This document shows, in pieces, positions 33,336 to 45,639 of a stretch of DNA of 64,000 nucleotides. The notes under the pieces were generated by a model, which ran no database searches, was not told where the DNA came from, and was given only the letters and a program-made list of their open reading frames with translations. Source of the DNA: Catenaria anguillulae PL171 (Eukaryota > Blastocladiomycota > Blastocladiomycetes > Blastocladiales > Catenariaceae); assembly GCA_002102555.1 (NCBI GenBank), contig MCFL01000070.1, positions 60,595-124,594 of the forward strand, in the 5' to 3' direction. The translations under genes were made by a program, and so were the position numbers. Every line of letters begins with the position of its first letter. The first letter of the stretch is position 1.

Positions 33336-34187
33336 TTACTTCCTTCCCTTTGACGCCATCCTTGCCGACTTGCCCGGCCGCTTGGCGGGGGCCTTCTTGC
33401 CCGCAGGACTCTTGCTCTTGCGGCCCAAGCCCATGAAATCGGCCGACGACTCGGCCGTATTCTTTTTGCTGCCCTTCTTCTTGCCGCCAAACCCATACTT
33501 TTGATTCTTGACCTGCCTCTTCTTGTTGGGCAAGGGCTTCTTTTCGCCACCCTTCTTTGCACGCTTCTTGCTGGGCCGCTCGTCGTCGCTTGACATGATG
33601 GCCACGTCCAAGTCGTCCTCAAACTCGCCACCATCGCCCGCGCCGTCCTTGAGCTGCTCCAACTTGCGCTTCTTCTTGACCTCATTGACCTTCTCCGAAA
33701 GAGCCTTCTCCTTTTGCTTGCGCTCCTTGAGCACCTCGGCTTGCACTTGCTTGCCGTACTTCTTCATGTCACGCTGGCGCTTGGCCTCCTCCGACTTCTT
33801 CATCTTTGCCTGGTCCTCAATCAGCTTGGAGCGAATCTTGGCCATGTGCGCATCCGACTTGACCATTTCCGCAAAGTAATCTTCGGGCCGCGAAAAGGGG
33901 ATGCCCGCAGACAAGATGACCTTGCGCGCTTGCACGACCGTGGCGAGTGCCTGGTTGTAAAAGGCGAGCTCGCGTTTGAGGTCATCATTGACATCTGCGA
34001 TTTGCGACGTGGTGGCGGCGTCCGAGGTGAAGGCGAGCACCTCGTGGCGCGGCGCGGCCGGGGGAAGCGCAAATTCGGCGAGCGAGGCGAGTACGCCCTT
34101 TTCGTTGTTGGCAAACGAGGTTTTCACAAAGCGGGCGGGCGGGGCGACAGCGGAAGCGGATTGGTCGGTCATGGTGGCTGTTTTCAT
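33336..34187 (-). CDS. EBP2: EBP2, nucleolar rRNA-processing protein
   Basis: Single exon, 283 residues. EBP2 works in 60S (27S pre-rRNA) assembly in the nucleolus. The family core is DVNDDLKRELAFYNQAL, then FSRPEDYFAEMVKSDAHMAK, then KRQRDMKKYGKQVQAEVLKE. After it come a coiled, Lys-rich stretch and an acidic patch. The C-terminus is strongly basic (KYGFGGKKKGSKKN...), as expected for nucleolar targeting. Two ATGs lie close together (MKTATMTDQ); the second, at 34172, may be the true start. There are no introns. Confidence 0.9.
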   Translation of the reverse strand: MKTATMTDQSASAVAPPARFVKTSFANNEKGVLASLAEFALPPAAPRHEVLAFTSDAATTSQIADVNDDLKRELAFYNQALATVVQARKVILSAGIPFSRPEDYFAEMVKSDAHMAKIRSKLIEDQAKMKKSEEAKRQRDMKKYGKQVQAEVLKERKQKEKALSEKVNEVKKKRKLEQLKDGAGDGGEFEDDLDVAIMSSDDERPSKKRAKKGGEKKPLPNKKRQVKNQKYGFGGKKKGSKKNTAESSADFMGLGRKSKSPAGKKAPAKRPGKSARMASKGRK

Positions 34188-34870
34188 GGACTGATTAGCA
34201 AGTACATAGATGGATAGCTGCTATTCACAAAGCCGAAATCCACCCAGACACGCACGAAAGGAAGAATTGTGCTTGTGCAAGTGTGCACAGGTGCAGCCTG
34301 CTCATGTGCGAAAACGTGACACGTCTCTAAGCAAAGAGTTCTGGAACAAGTGGGGAGAAGCCAACCGAAGACCGCCGGTTGCCTCCACTCAAGGCGTCAC
34401 CATTTCCGATGGTCAAGGACTGCCCGGAGAACAGTGCATTGGCCAGCCTCAGCGGCCATCGTGGCTTGCCGCGGCAGTTCCACGGATATGTTGGGTGCCG
34501 CCAGCCGAAGTATACAGCCAGTCGTTCATGAGAGTGACGTATCGTTGAGTTGGCATGAATGGCGGTACCGCCAACGGTGTCCACACACGCCATGGCCGAC
34601 GGCCGGTGTACAAGGCACCAGGTGCCTGACTCAGTTGAGGGGCAGGGCAAGTGAATGCGCTCCCTCTCTCTCTCTTCTGATAGTATATACCGCATCGTAT
34701 TGCTGCTTGCCAATACTGCCGTTACTTGATCCCACCCCCTCGGACTCTGTCGCCCTGTCGTCTTGGCCGTCCTTCCCACCCACCCTTGCCCTCCTCCCGC
34801 CCCTGATCTGATCTGCCCGCCTCTGCCGCCGCTGATCCGATCTAACCCCCACTCCTGTCTCACCTGCATC
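34188..34870. other. Divergent intergenic region between EBP2 and the forkhead gene
   Basis: Contains TATATA at 34684-34689, about 185 bp before the forkhead ATG, preceded by a TC-rich run (CTCTCTCTCTCTTC). These may be core promoter elements. No gene was recognised. Confidence 0.4.
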
Positions 34871-37800
34871 ATGACGACCCCTACTTCCACTCGTGCGGCG
34901 GTCGCCCCTGTCCCCGCGTCTGTGTCTGTCAATGCGACTGCGACTGCCGCGGTGAATGCGGCCTTGGATGCCTTCAAGACTCACCCCAAGTCGACGGCCG
35001 GAGCCGTTGGTGCCAGCCGTGACTCTGTCATGGCGGCGGATCACAAGGCTTCCACTCAAGCGCAAGATTGCGCCAAAGGCGCCAAAGTTCCCACAGGCTC
35101 GGGCTCAGGTGCAACCGTCGTTGGCCACGACAAGTTCAAGCCGCTCAGCGGCAGTGTCAAGGGTGCCGCCAGACCACTCGACGGCCAGCTGCCCACGCCG
35201 GGCAACTCGCCGCCGCCGCGCCGATCGGCCGTCACCAGCCCGGGCTCGATTCCCGGTCTCGATCCGATCCCGCGCTCGGGCACCGTTGGGGTGGTCAAGG
35301 ACAAGGGTGGTGCCGGGGTCGTGGCGAATTTGGGTGGGAATTCAACCAACCTTGATCGGGGTGGGAATCCATCACCAACCAACAAGGCGGGTCAAGTCAA
35401 GCAGCCCGGTGGAGGCGGTGCTCCTTCCAAGACGTCCGGCCCGATCCCGCCAGCCCTACCACCGTTGGCCAGCTCAAGTGCATTTGTGTCCTCTCTACGA
35501 GCTCCCCCACCGACCACTGCCTCCCTAACCTCACCAACCTCCGCCATCCCGAGACCCCAGCCGCCCCCACCTGTTGGTTCCTCACACGTCCACCCAGCAG
35601 CTGCCGCAGCGGCTGCAGCCGCGGCCGCCGCAGCCGCAGCTCAACACCATGGGCCACCTCCACCACCGGGATCCGCGGCTGCAGGTGCCAACCCGTTCCT
35701 CTCTGGGCTCTACCATCCCGGCTCGTCTTTGGCCCTGTATCACGCGGCCATGTCGGGGGCACTGCCTGCGGGCATGGTGTTTGCACATGCGGCCGCCGCA
35801 CGCGCAGCCGTAGGGTACCATCAGCATCATTTGCAGCAGCAACAGCAGCAGCAGAACATGTTTAGTGCGGCCACGGCGGCGGGATCCAAGGCAACGTCGG
35901 CATCGGCCGAGGTGAAGCAAGAACAGACCGGGGCAACTCCGGCACCCCCAGCAAAGGCTTCCCGATCAAGTGCAGCAGCGAGGCGCAAGGCCGCAGCGGC
36001 CACGGCCAAGGCTGAAAAGGCGGGCAAGGCCAAGGATACCAAGGAGGCGGGACCGTCTGCCGTGTCAGACGCCAAGCCCAGTCAAGCAACTCCAGCAACG
36101 GCCCCAGTTCCCGTAGCGCCGTCCCCACCTGTGCCATCACCGTCGGCGGCAACAACAAGCCCAACCTTGGCCGCTGCACCCGTGTCTGCACCCTCGAGTC
36201 CAACATCAAGCTCGTTTAGCACCCTCACGTCCGTTAGCTCAAGCTCGACGGCCACAACGGCAACGGCAACAGCAAGCGCGTCGGCTGCTGTCTCAGCCTC
36301 TTCCTCATCTACGGCGAGCACTTCAGGGTCCAGTAGCAAGCGCGACCGCGGCAACCGCGCCGAGCCCATCACGGCCATTGTGGACGAGGACGGCGTCGTG
36401 CACGAAAAGCCCAAGCTGTCGTACGCGCAACTTATTTGTCGGGCTATTGCCGATTCGCGCGAAGGCAAGATGACGCTGGCAAAGATTTACGAGTGGATCA
36501 TGGACAAGTTTCCGTTTTATCGCTTGTCTGAATCTGGGTGGCAGGTGCGCTTTGAACTCTTCTTTTTTCCTGCGTAACGCTCTCCCCGTCCTTTTCTCAT
36601 CCGGTTCATTTTTTTTCTTTCTTTCGTGGGCATGGTCAGAACTCTGTTCGCCACAACCTCTCGACCAACAAATGCTTCATTAAGGAGCCCCGGCCCAAGG
36701 AAGTCGAAGGCAAGGGAAGGTGCATATCAGCCTCTACTCTTTTGATTCTCGCTCGCACGCTCGTGTCGCACGCCTACTCCCGAGGACGCCTTGAAAACTT
36801 CCTTGCTTGCCGCACTCGTCTTTTTACTTCACGTTTGGCGGCAAGCCCTTGTTGACGCCTTGATTCTCCCCTTCCACCAAGCATGCGTGGTCGGGTTGAA
36901 TTTTCCTATCAATGGTTTGGTGGTGGCCCAGTGTGCGCCACGGCAAGGGCAAACGAACGAAAGTCGCCCGCACCTCTCCTCGTGGAGGGCCGCGGGGCGT
37001 GGTTTCGAATGTGTTTGGCAGCCGTGGGCGCTGGCGTCGCTGCTTGAGGTGTTGGCCGGGGACCATGGTCGATTTGCCGTGGTTTGTCGTGGACCACATG
37101 TGTTGGTGGGTGGTGATGACGTTGTTGTTGCATCATGCGTTGCTCTGCGTGACGAGATGCTGTCTCGATTCGAGTGTGCGTGATTGTGGCTGGTGAAGGA
37201 GGCGGCGTTTTGCAAAATGTGTTGGGTTTCGACATGGGCCGTTCGACTGCCTCGTTGGCGAGCAAGGCGATTCCGCGCTGTTGTCCAAGCGTGACCGGTG
37301 CAGGGCTCGAGGCCGCATTGATTGCATTGGCAAGATCGGATGATCGACCCAAAGCCGCCTACGCCTTGGGCTTCGCGGATTCAACATGCTCGCTCTCGTT
37401 GTTGGAATCCCAAGATGTCGTTCGAGAGAATACCGGGTCGTTGCATTTTTTTCGTTGAATTCGTGTCCCAGCAGTGGTGTCTGCGCCTCGGACGTAGAAT
37501 GGGATTCGTCTCATTTGCGTGCCAATTTTTCTCCTGGTCCACTTGTTTGGTTGCCACGGTTATCTGACGACCTCCATCGAGCTCATACCTCGATTCTCTT
37601 CGTTATTCATGCCCTTGACCTTGTTCCTCGTTGCTTCCATTGTTTGTGGACCTGTTTGAGATCTTGGTCGTTGTTCCTTGGATTGGGATCGCTTTCTGCG
37701 GATTATTGCGCCCACGGCTTCTCTCGTTCCGCTTCATTTGCTCCACCTGGCTCCTTTCACGCTGCAATTTATTCGAACAGCTCTCTTGCTCCACGCTCAA

Positions 37801-40013
37801 TCACTTTTAAGCAACGTGCAACTCGAGCTCATCACCATCACCATTGATGTGGACATGTCAGATTACGTTTAATCGATCCTCTATTTCTCTCCTTCGTCTT
37901 GCACTATTTTTTTTCCCCCAAAGTTGTCTCCGTGACGCATTGTTTCTCACTTGCGACCACTCTCTCCCGTGACCCTTTCTTGCGTGCTGTTACTTGTAGC
38001 TTCTGGACTGTCGACGCAGCCTACATGGATCAACTGATTGGCCCGGACCCAAAACGCACCCGCCTGGCCATGTCCCTTTCGACCTCGACATCAACTTCGT
38101 CCACGTCGTCTGCCCCACCAACACCCGGTACTGGCCCGACAGTCGCCGACCTACGCCGCTTACAAGCAGCCGCTGAAGCCAAAGCTCAAGCCACCCTGGC
38201 CGCCACGCAGCAACACGCAACGCACCCGTCGACGGCCGCAGCAAAGGCGGCACAGGCCGCGGTTGCCATTGCCAGTGGATCAGCAGCGGCTGCAGCTGCA
38301 GCCAAGCCGCTTGCGGCCGCCATTGTTGTCCCGCATGTGCCGACGGGCGTGAGCCGCAAGGCCAGCGGAGGTGCCGAAGTCAAGGGTGACAAGCGCGAGG
38401 CAGGAGCAGACGCAGGCAAGCAGCGCAAGCGCCGGGCGTCGCTTGTCATGGAGCTGGCGTCAAAGTATGGAGCAATTGCTCTGGCCGCGACCGACAGTAC
38501 ACGTGGCAGGACACGTGCAACGAGTCCAAGCGTGGATGTTGTGCCACCGAGCCCAAAGCGCCGCAAGTTGGAGGAGACCCATGTTGTGGTTGCGCGTGCG
38601 CGGTCCATGTCGCCGTCGGCAGATTCCGATGTGACCATGATTGACGGATCGGTGGCGGACGAGGACGAGGAGGACGAGGAATGCGATGTGGTGGTTGCGA
38701 GTGGCGGGTTGGCCAGTATGATGCTCGGTCAGGAGGATATTCTGTCGCTGGACCAGCTGTTGTCGGCGACCAATGCGTCATTGTCGACCACATGCGATGC
38801 CGCGATTTCCACCTCGCTTGCCTCTGCGTTCGATTCCGTGTCGCTGGACGCGCATCTCAAGTCGGTCCTGGCAACTACACCGGCAATGGAGACGGCCCCT
38901 GGGATGGCGGCCCTTGGGCTTGCCCCGCCGTCGCTCTTTACGTCTACCGCGCCGTCGGCGCTGTTTTCGCGGTCACCTTCGCCCGCATTATCGGATGTGT
39001 CGTCTGTCTCTTCATTGTCTCTGGGCGTGGGAGATGCCGAGGAGGGTCCGACGAGAAATCGTGGCAGGGCCAGAGGCGATGTGGTTGGGTTGCCACCATT
39101 GCCCAACGAGCCCGTGGCTGACGCGAGGCCGCTCAGCAACAACCAAGATTCGACACTGGGCAGCAACAAGCACAAGTCCCGACCCGCGCGCTGCACCCGC
39201 TCGACCGGCTTGACCGCACCCTCGCCACCGACGCTCGCTGCGCAACCGCAAAAGCCCAAATCGCTGGTGCTGGTCGAAGACAACACATCGACCGACCTGC
39301 TCAAGGCCTGGACCATGGTATCGTGGTCGCCATCGACCGACGGCCTCGAGCACTTTCCCTGGGACGACTCGTCGGACGACGAGCTCGACGAATTGTTTGA
39401 CGCGGCGCTCGGCGCACACCTCCTGGGCGGCGCTGTGGCGCCTGGCGCGGCATTTGACTCCATGTTTGGCCACGTGACGCTTCCGTCACCGCCCATGGCG
39501 CCCGCCGGACCTGTGCCAGTACCTGCCGTCCGGCGTCGCGTCACTTCGACGCACATGCGTGTGGCGGACTCGGCCAGGCGGGCAAGTGCAAAGTCCGAGT
39601 CGGAAATGTCGTCGTTTGGTAGCTTACTTGGGTCCATGCATGCCATGGGCGTTGGGGTTGCGGGCCGGGGCGGTGCAGGTGTCCCGGGCAAACCCTTGTC
39701 GCCGCGTGGTTGCGTGTTGCGGTCCTTGTCGTCGGGCACAACCGCGGGTGGTGTCGGGGAAGATGAGTGTGTGACGGCGGCCTCGGGGATGGTGGACATG
39801 GCGGATGTGAGCGAGTCGTCCATGTCGTCGTCGACGACGGCAAGCTGTGGATCCGCGTCGGCCACGCCGTGGTTCAACTTGGACGATGTTTGCTGGGGCA
39901 TGAATTTCCCGACAGTGCAGCCCATGCCAGTGTACGAGACATCAAGTGTCGACAAGGCCGCAGCTGCTGGCACGTCGGTGGTATTGGGCAACGGCATGTC
40001 GTTCGGCTTGTGA
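34871..40013 (+). CDS. Forkhead transcription factor (3 exons, 1.28-kb second intron)
   Basis: Exons are 34871-36544, 36640-36719 and 38000-40013, giving 1255 residues. The forkhead domain (about 514-605) is built from all three: KPKLSYAQLICRAIADSREG, KMTLAKIYEWIMDKFPFYRL, SESGWQ / NSVRHNLSTNKCFIKEPRPK, GKG / SFWTVDAAYMDQLIGPDPKR. Both junctions fall inside the most conserved motifs, so the split is secure. Intron 1 is 95 nt; intron 2 is 1280 nt. Helix 3 (NSVRHNLS) would read the DNA major groove. The flanks are long and low in complexity: polyAla near residues 238-256, Gln7 near 320, and a Ser/Ala/Thr-rich stretch. The C-terminus has acidic patches (DEDEEDEECD, WDDSSDDELDELFD) that could activate transcription. 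The target genes are unknown. Confidence 0.9.
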
Positions 40014-40427
40014 GTTTGCTTGATTGATTTTTTCATGATTGAGGTATGTCGCTCACTGGTTTTGTGTCATTCTCCACCAAGTTCTGTTACTCACTCTGGC
40101 TTGTCGTGTAGTATTTGCCTCTTTGTTGATCATATTGTATTTACATTTTTCCCATTCGATTCCCCCTTGCTTTTCTGTTTCTTCGTCTCCCAATTGATGC
40201 CGACCTCGTTTCGTCTGAGGCCACTTTTGTTTTCATTTTGTCGCTCTCATACATAGGCTTTCTTCTTTGCAGTACTATTCCTCACTTTGTATTATGTGCC
40301 TTCCTCTTCCACAACTGCCGTGTTGTTGATCCCAATCCATCGTTTCTCATCCTGCTTTTGAACAATACAGTACCTGTCACTTGCGGGCGTCTTGCCCCAT
40401 CCGTTTTTGTCTCCATTGATGCCTTGT
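40014..40427. other. Convergent 3' intergenic region
   Basis: Between the forkhead stop and the stop of the minus-strand helix-hairpin-helix-like gene. It is T-rich on the plus strand and no gene was recognised. Confidence 0.4.
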
Positions 40428-41494
40428 TCATTTATGTGACTTTATGTTCTTGGCCAATCGACTGCTTTTCCGCAACGCAACCTCCGACTCTGACTCTTGC
40501 ACATCCTCACTTGCCTTGGTTTTCGTTGGCGCAGGGCGAGGACGCTTGGTTTCCTTGTGCGTTGAGGTTGTTGAATCGTCCACAGCACCTGCCTTGCGCT
40601 TTGACTTTGTGGTTGTCGCTGGCGGTGGCGACGCAGCACCACTGGCAGAGGACGGCGGATTGGTCCGCCGTTGGACGGAACGGGCCCATACGGCCTGCTC
40701 GAGCAGTCTGCGAGTCCAAGTGACTGTGACGTGTTGACTGGTCGAGGAAGAAGCGGCTGACGGTTGACAAGCAACAGAAAGAGCGTGAATGCCGATCTTG
40801 GACTGAAGCGAAGACAAGAAAAAATCGACATACCTGCTTCTGTCTGAAAAGCCTCCATCTGGCGGTCGACCCACTCGAGCACCTGCTCATACTCCTTGAC
40901 AGAATACTTGAAGGGCTTGCGCACCCCTGCACTGTGCATGATCTCGTCCGACATGAAGGGCACGTGTGGAGAGACGGCTGCCAAAACGGCTGATGCGGTC
41001 GCGGGACCGACGCCCTTGAGCGGCGTGGACAGTGCCGACGTAGCAGCAAGAATGGACGCGGGTGTTGGCTCGGGCGTGAGCAAGGCCATGGCGGCAGCAA
41101 AGGCGGCGCGGATGGCGGATTCCGAGTTGGACGCGACGAGTTTGGGGAGAAATGGGCGATGTTTGCCGCGCTGGAATGAAAGGGCAGGGGTGAGCAAGTA
41201 GGCACATGAAAAACATGGATTCATGAACCGTTTGGTTAGAGCGGGTGACTCGTCGGAATAAACATGTACAAGAAGCTTCCACTTGAGAATGTCCATGAGC
41301 TTTTCCTTGGTCACATCCAGTTGAGACTGGGAGGCGGCCGCGGCAGCTCGTTCTGGGAATAGCTCTGCGTCCAGCCGAATGAATGCATCTGGATCGCGGG
41401 TCAGCGCAGCGTGTGCGACGACCAGAGACGTGTAGCTGGCTGGATCGAGGACCAACGCGGACAGAGCGTCAGATGAGAGAGATGAGAGGGCCAT
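40428..41494 (-). CDS. Conserved protein with helix-hairpin-helix-like motif (3 exons)
   Basis: Exons are 41270-41494, 40834-41170 and 40428-40723, giving 285 residues. Introns of 99 nt (GTACAT...TCCAG) and 110 nt (GTATGT...TCACAG) keep frame: LKWKLL-RGKHRPFLPKLV and QTEA-VTWTRRLLEQAV. STPLKGVGPATASAVLAAVS resembles a DNA-binding helix-hairpin-helix as in HhH-GPD proteins. It is followed by VPFMSDEIMHSAG. No glycosylase catalytic Lys/Asp pattern was identified. The C-terminus is basic and Ser/Thr-rich (TTKSKRKAG, RKSSRLAKNIKSHK), suggesting a nuclear protein. I recall similar uncharacterised fungal proteins with K-W-K-L-x-R-G. Function is unknown. Confidence 0.75.
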
Positions 41495-42985
41495 GTTGGT
41501 GGAACAGCGAGGGCGACGCCGGCAGCTGTTGGCGGGTGAAAGAGAAGTTGGGGTAAGGGGATGCAGGGATCTGAATCGATCTTTGCAATTGCATCGGGTA
41601 CAATACATGGATGATCCCGAGCCATCAATGGAGGCATGGTGTGTTGTGGCGGGACCCGGCGTGTGGGCAGGGATGAAAGCAGGGACCGCCAGCCTCAATC
41701 ACGATCAAGTATGGATCGATTTGGGTCCATCTGCGCTGGCGGACACATGAAATGGATTGTCTCACTCCGGCATTGGTTGGCTAATGTCTCACTCGGCCAG
41801 ATGGTGAGTGAGACATGGTATATTCATCGTATGTGTATACATGCCGGCACAAAACCTCCCAAAGAAGAAAGCAGTGCATCGGTGCCAATGGATCTGAGCA
41901 GAAAACCACTGGCAGCATCGCCACCAACCCCGTCGACATGCACTGAACCAAAAGCAGTTACCTATGCAGAAAAGGTGGGAAAGCAATGGAATGACCTCCT
42001 ATGGTAGTATTTCAATACGTGCCCCCCCCCCCCCCCGCTCCCGCTCCCACCCGTGACTGTTGGCTTCGTTCTCACTGACTTGTATGACTGTAGTGTGCGA
42101 CATGTGATCTCCGAAAACAGTGCGGCCGACACTGATGTCCGAGCACATGACGCTCTCGCATTGCAAGTCGCGTTGCTTGAGACGAATAATGTTTGGCGAG
42201 CCGGCAAGAGGATTGCGTCGGTTGACGTTGGACAGATGGATGCACATACATTTCGAGAGGGAAGATGAGTGTGACGAGCAGGGTGGGAATTGTGGAATAA
42301 TGGATCGGAGAGCGAGCGGGAACCGGATATACATTGCATTGGAATGGGACCCAATGATGGGTGCCACGCGGCAGGAGACGTCTTTGTAGTGAGGGCCACG
42401 TGGACAAATCGACCATGGAAGGACAAAGAACTTGGACAGCTGGCTGCCCATGCCACACAGCGCTGGCATTTTTGCAAGGTATAGGTGTACATAGCACCGT
42501 CAAATCTTCAAGCAAGGCGTTGGCGCGTTATCCGTCTTGCATGTGCTTGTGGGAACCGGACTCGTAAGTATATCCCGTGTATACGTACCGGAGGCTCAGT
42601 CAGACCCGATGACCGATTCAATTGATGCCAGGGGGGAAACTGCAGCTGTTGATCCCAGCCTGGTCCGCGTGTCTCAACGTACGCGTCGGAAGGACAAGCC
42701 GATGACCGCGGGTTGCGTCAATGTGGCTTGCGTCTTGGTTTGCCCATCGCAACGTTTCTTCTTCGGCCCCCAGCCCGAGACAAGACACTGCGATGGGGAA
42801 ATTCTGCAACGGATTGGCCTGGCATTGGAAATTTTTTAAAAAGCGGTGGCTGCCCGTCTCTTCACTTTGGGCCAGATAAAATTTGATAGTACTCTGCTCA
42901 CTCTCGAACATTTTCATCTCTTGCGTTCATTCGGCATATACGACATACCGGTACGACGGCAACGACAACATACACGGATACCATC
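41495..42985. other. Gene-free 1.5-kb region with C15 tract
   Basis: Divergent region between the helix-hairpin-helix-like gene and the Q/H-rich gene. A run of 15 C lies at 42022-42036. Overlapping open frames on both strands (41960-42515) have no recognisable protein features. Confidence 0.4.
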
Positions 42986-43948
42986 ATGGCATCGTCTGCA
43001 CTCCGCTACCACCATCACATGCAGCAGCAGCAGCAGCAGCAGCACCACTACAGCAACGCCATGCCGCCACACCACCACGCCCAGACCCAGGCCCAGGCCC
43101 AGTCCCAGTACTATGCCCAGGCCCGCATGGCCACGCCCCGCTACTCTGCCGCCGACTCGTGGGGCATGGGCGTCAGCTCCGTGTCTGCTGCCAGGTTACC
43201 CGTCCCCGCCGCCTCGTCGGCCGCCCCGCTCGTCTCTGCTTCCTCCTCTTCCACACTGGCCTCGCCTGCGCCTTACTATGCCGGTGCCAGTGCCTCGTCT
43301 GGTCCCGGCGCCGGTCCAAAGTTTTCCTCCCCCTCCCTTTCAAACTCCAACCTGGTAGCCGACCTTGCTGCCTGGCCCTCCACCTCGTCCCTGGGCGACT
43401 CTTACTACTCGGCCAGCCCAACTCCCTCGTCGCTCTCTGGGTCCAGAACCGGCCTCGCCTCCATGTCGTACGCTTCGGCCGCCGCCTCCATGGACGACCA
43501 CTTCATCGACCCTGCCCTCCAGCTTGCCGTGCTCGCCGACCCCTTCTCGGCCTTTGAAGATGCCGTCTTTTGTCCCCTTCCGTTGAGCACCATTGCCCAA
43601 GACCACGGCCTTGCCGAAGACCAAATGAAGCGTCTCGCCCTCGCCATGTCGTCGCCCGACTTGTCGGCCGTTGCCTACCTGGGTCCACCGCGCACGCCCT
43701 CGCCGCACTCCTCGCGCTCGTCGTCCCGTGGGTCGCTCACGTCCTCGTCTGCCGATGCCGCCGCCAGATCCCGTGCCTGGTCTTCGTCGTCGTCCGAGGC
43801 CGACCATCTCATGCAATCACGCTCGTCCTCGTCGCCCACTCCCGCGGCGCCCGTGGCGCGCCGTGCGGCCGCAGCAATCAAGATTGTTGACCCGTCTACG
43901 CGCCAGGCCATTGACTTGCGCTCGGCAGTCCGGCCTCGTCGCAATTGA
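42986..43948 (+). CDS. Gln/His- and Ser-rich low-complexity protein
   Basis: Single exon of 320 residues. The N-terminus has HHHMQQQQQQQHHY then alternating Gln/Ala (TQAQAQAQSQ). The middle is Ser/Ala/Pro-rich. A short conserved-looking core lies at MDDHFIDPALQLAVLADPFS and EDAVFCPLPLSTIAQDHGLA, then DQMKRLALAMSSPDLSAVAY. The C-terminus is Ser/Arg-rich (SSRSSSRGSLTSSS) and ends IKIVDPSTRQAIDLRS. That ending resembles the short I-x-I-x-x-P-x-T-x-x-x-I/V motif seen in some eIF4G-type and RNA-binding regulatory proteins, but this is a weak hint. It is probably expressed: the frame is long, strongly codon-biased and starts just after a plausible leader. Confidence 0.65.
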   Translation: MASSALRYHHHMQQQQQQQHHYSNAMPPHHHAQTQAQAQSQYYAQARMATPRYSAADSWGMGVSSVSAARLPVPAASSAAPLVSASSSSTLASPAPYYAGASASSGPGAGPKFSSPSLSNSNLVADLAAWPSTSSLGDSYYSASPTPSSLSGSRTGLASMSYASAAASMDDHFIDPALQLAVLADPFSAFEDAVFCPLPLSTIAQDHGLAEDQMKRLALAMSSPDLSAVAYLGPPRTPSPHSSRSSSRGSLTSSSADAAARSRAWSSSSSEADHLMQSRSSSSPTPAAPVARRAAAAIKIVDPSTRQAIDLRSAVRPRRN

Positions 43949-45639
43949 TGACTTTCGATGACGCAAGTGTCCTGCGCCTTTGCTCGCCTTGCACCCAGTG
44001 TGCTGTCGTGTGTCGTTGTTTTCTCGTTGCCAAGCGTCAAGCCCGTTTGTGGATAGTGTACCTATGTGTCGGCCATATGCTTTGGATGAGGTAGGAGGGT
44101 CCTGTGTGACTACGCGGCGGCGCCGTTCCGCCTCCACGTTTGATCCAGGTTCCCACCGTTGCTTCTGCTCTCGACCTCTTGCTCCTCATTCCTTTGTACA
44201 TTTTTCTCTCCCTTCTTTTTCCCCATCCGCTTGTATTTCTCTCTCTCTCTCTTCCATTCCTTTTTTTCTGTGAATCAGTTCGACACCCACGCGTAGTTTG
44301 CTCCGCATCCCCCGCCGCCTTGCCTTTTTTTTTTTTCTGTTAACACCCCAACTGAGCATTTGCCACACTTCTCCCCATTTTCTTACTTGACGTTGTTGTT
44401 TCCTGCTCGCAAGCCATTCATTTTTTTTGTCGCAGCTTCTTGTATGATGCCCCCTCTCTGTTCCTTATTCCATTCCACTCTCCTCTCACCTTACTACATG
44501 TGTTTTTTCCTTCTTTTTTTCCATTAGGTCTGGCGGCCTGCGGTCGGATCACCCGCTACGGTGGCTCGAGTCTTGTTCTCATTCTTTTTCTTGTTATTCT
44601 CATCCTCTTGCGCGGTCTCGCTCCTTTTTGTCGCTCTAGACGCTGCTACTTCCCTCAGTACCCCTCTATTTATCGCTTGCATCCCTCTCTGTCATCTCGT
44701 TTCTTTTCCGATACTAGTTTACACACCTTACACATTGTCCCCCGACCCTCCTCGCTTGTCAACCAACCAAAAACCTTCGACCTCACGCGCACACTGGTTG
44801 CCGCGTCATCGGCCTTTGACCATTGCGCCTCGTTTCTCTTGTGCATAATCCAGTTCCCTCATCTTCATCTTGATTCATATGTTGTTGTATCGTTTTCTTT
44901 TTCCTTTGTTCTTGGTCGGTACCTGTCGCCCTCCTCCCCTGTCCTTCGCGTGTGATTCCATCTGCATGTGTTGTATTTCCGTTTGTTGTTTTCCAGGCAC
45001 CACCATGTTTGTTTGCCTCTGTCGTATCTACAGTACCATACATACTGTGTCACTGCTCCAATATTGCACCCAGCTTGCTTGGTATTCAACGCCTGGTGTG
45101 TGTGACGCCACTTGAAAAGCGAAGTGATGTGGAATCCCCGCCGCAGCGTCTGACCCGGCGCGCCCCATCTCATACCATGTGCAGATTTGCGCAGATGCAG
45201 AACCGTCCTTCCTTGAGGAGCATTTCTTGGCGGCACATATAAATCATATTAAATATGTAGTCTTGGCACTGCCGGCCAAACTTCCGTGCATCCATGAGGC
45301 CGGGCGTGGACTGTGGATCGACGACGCTCGGCCTTGTGCGTTCCTCGGCGGCACAAAGACATGATGAGCAAGAGTGTAAAGAACAATTCATGGGCAGTGT
45401 AGTGTCTCCTGCTTGTTTGATGTATGGATCAATAGCCTATAGACCTTGGGCAATCGCAATTCCCAAAGCTCTATTTCACATTGCTGCATGTTCCACGCCC
45501 AGACATTGCTAAATACTCACCAGCTGGGGCATTCTCGTTCCACTTGGCCCAGGCCAGCTGACCCGACGACACATTTCCCTTCAGCGGCAAACTCCATCTC
45601 GTGGATGCGGTAGCCGCACTGTACATGTACCAGGGCAAG
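43949..45639. other. Pyrimidine-rich 1.7-kb region without recognised genes
   Basis: From about 44150 to 44950 the plus strand is very rich in T and C (repeated TTCTTTTT, CTCTCTCTC, CCTCC). That keeps long but featureless frames open. It may be the 3' UTR of the low-complexity gene plus a long leader of the channel gene. No RNA gene or repeat was recognised. Confidence 0.45.

Noticed and set aside
36791-37458. Open frames inside the forkhead intron as separate genes
   Set aside because: Short, on both strands, no recognisable protein features. The flanking exons splice cleanly within a conserved domain.
44440-45043. Phe/Ser/Leu-rich plus-strand frames at 44.4-45 kb as a membrane protein
   Set aside because: The hydrophobicity comes from T-rich DNA; no start context, splice or conserved motif, and frames overlap.
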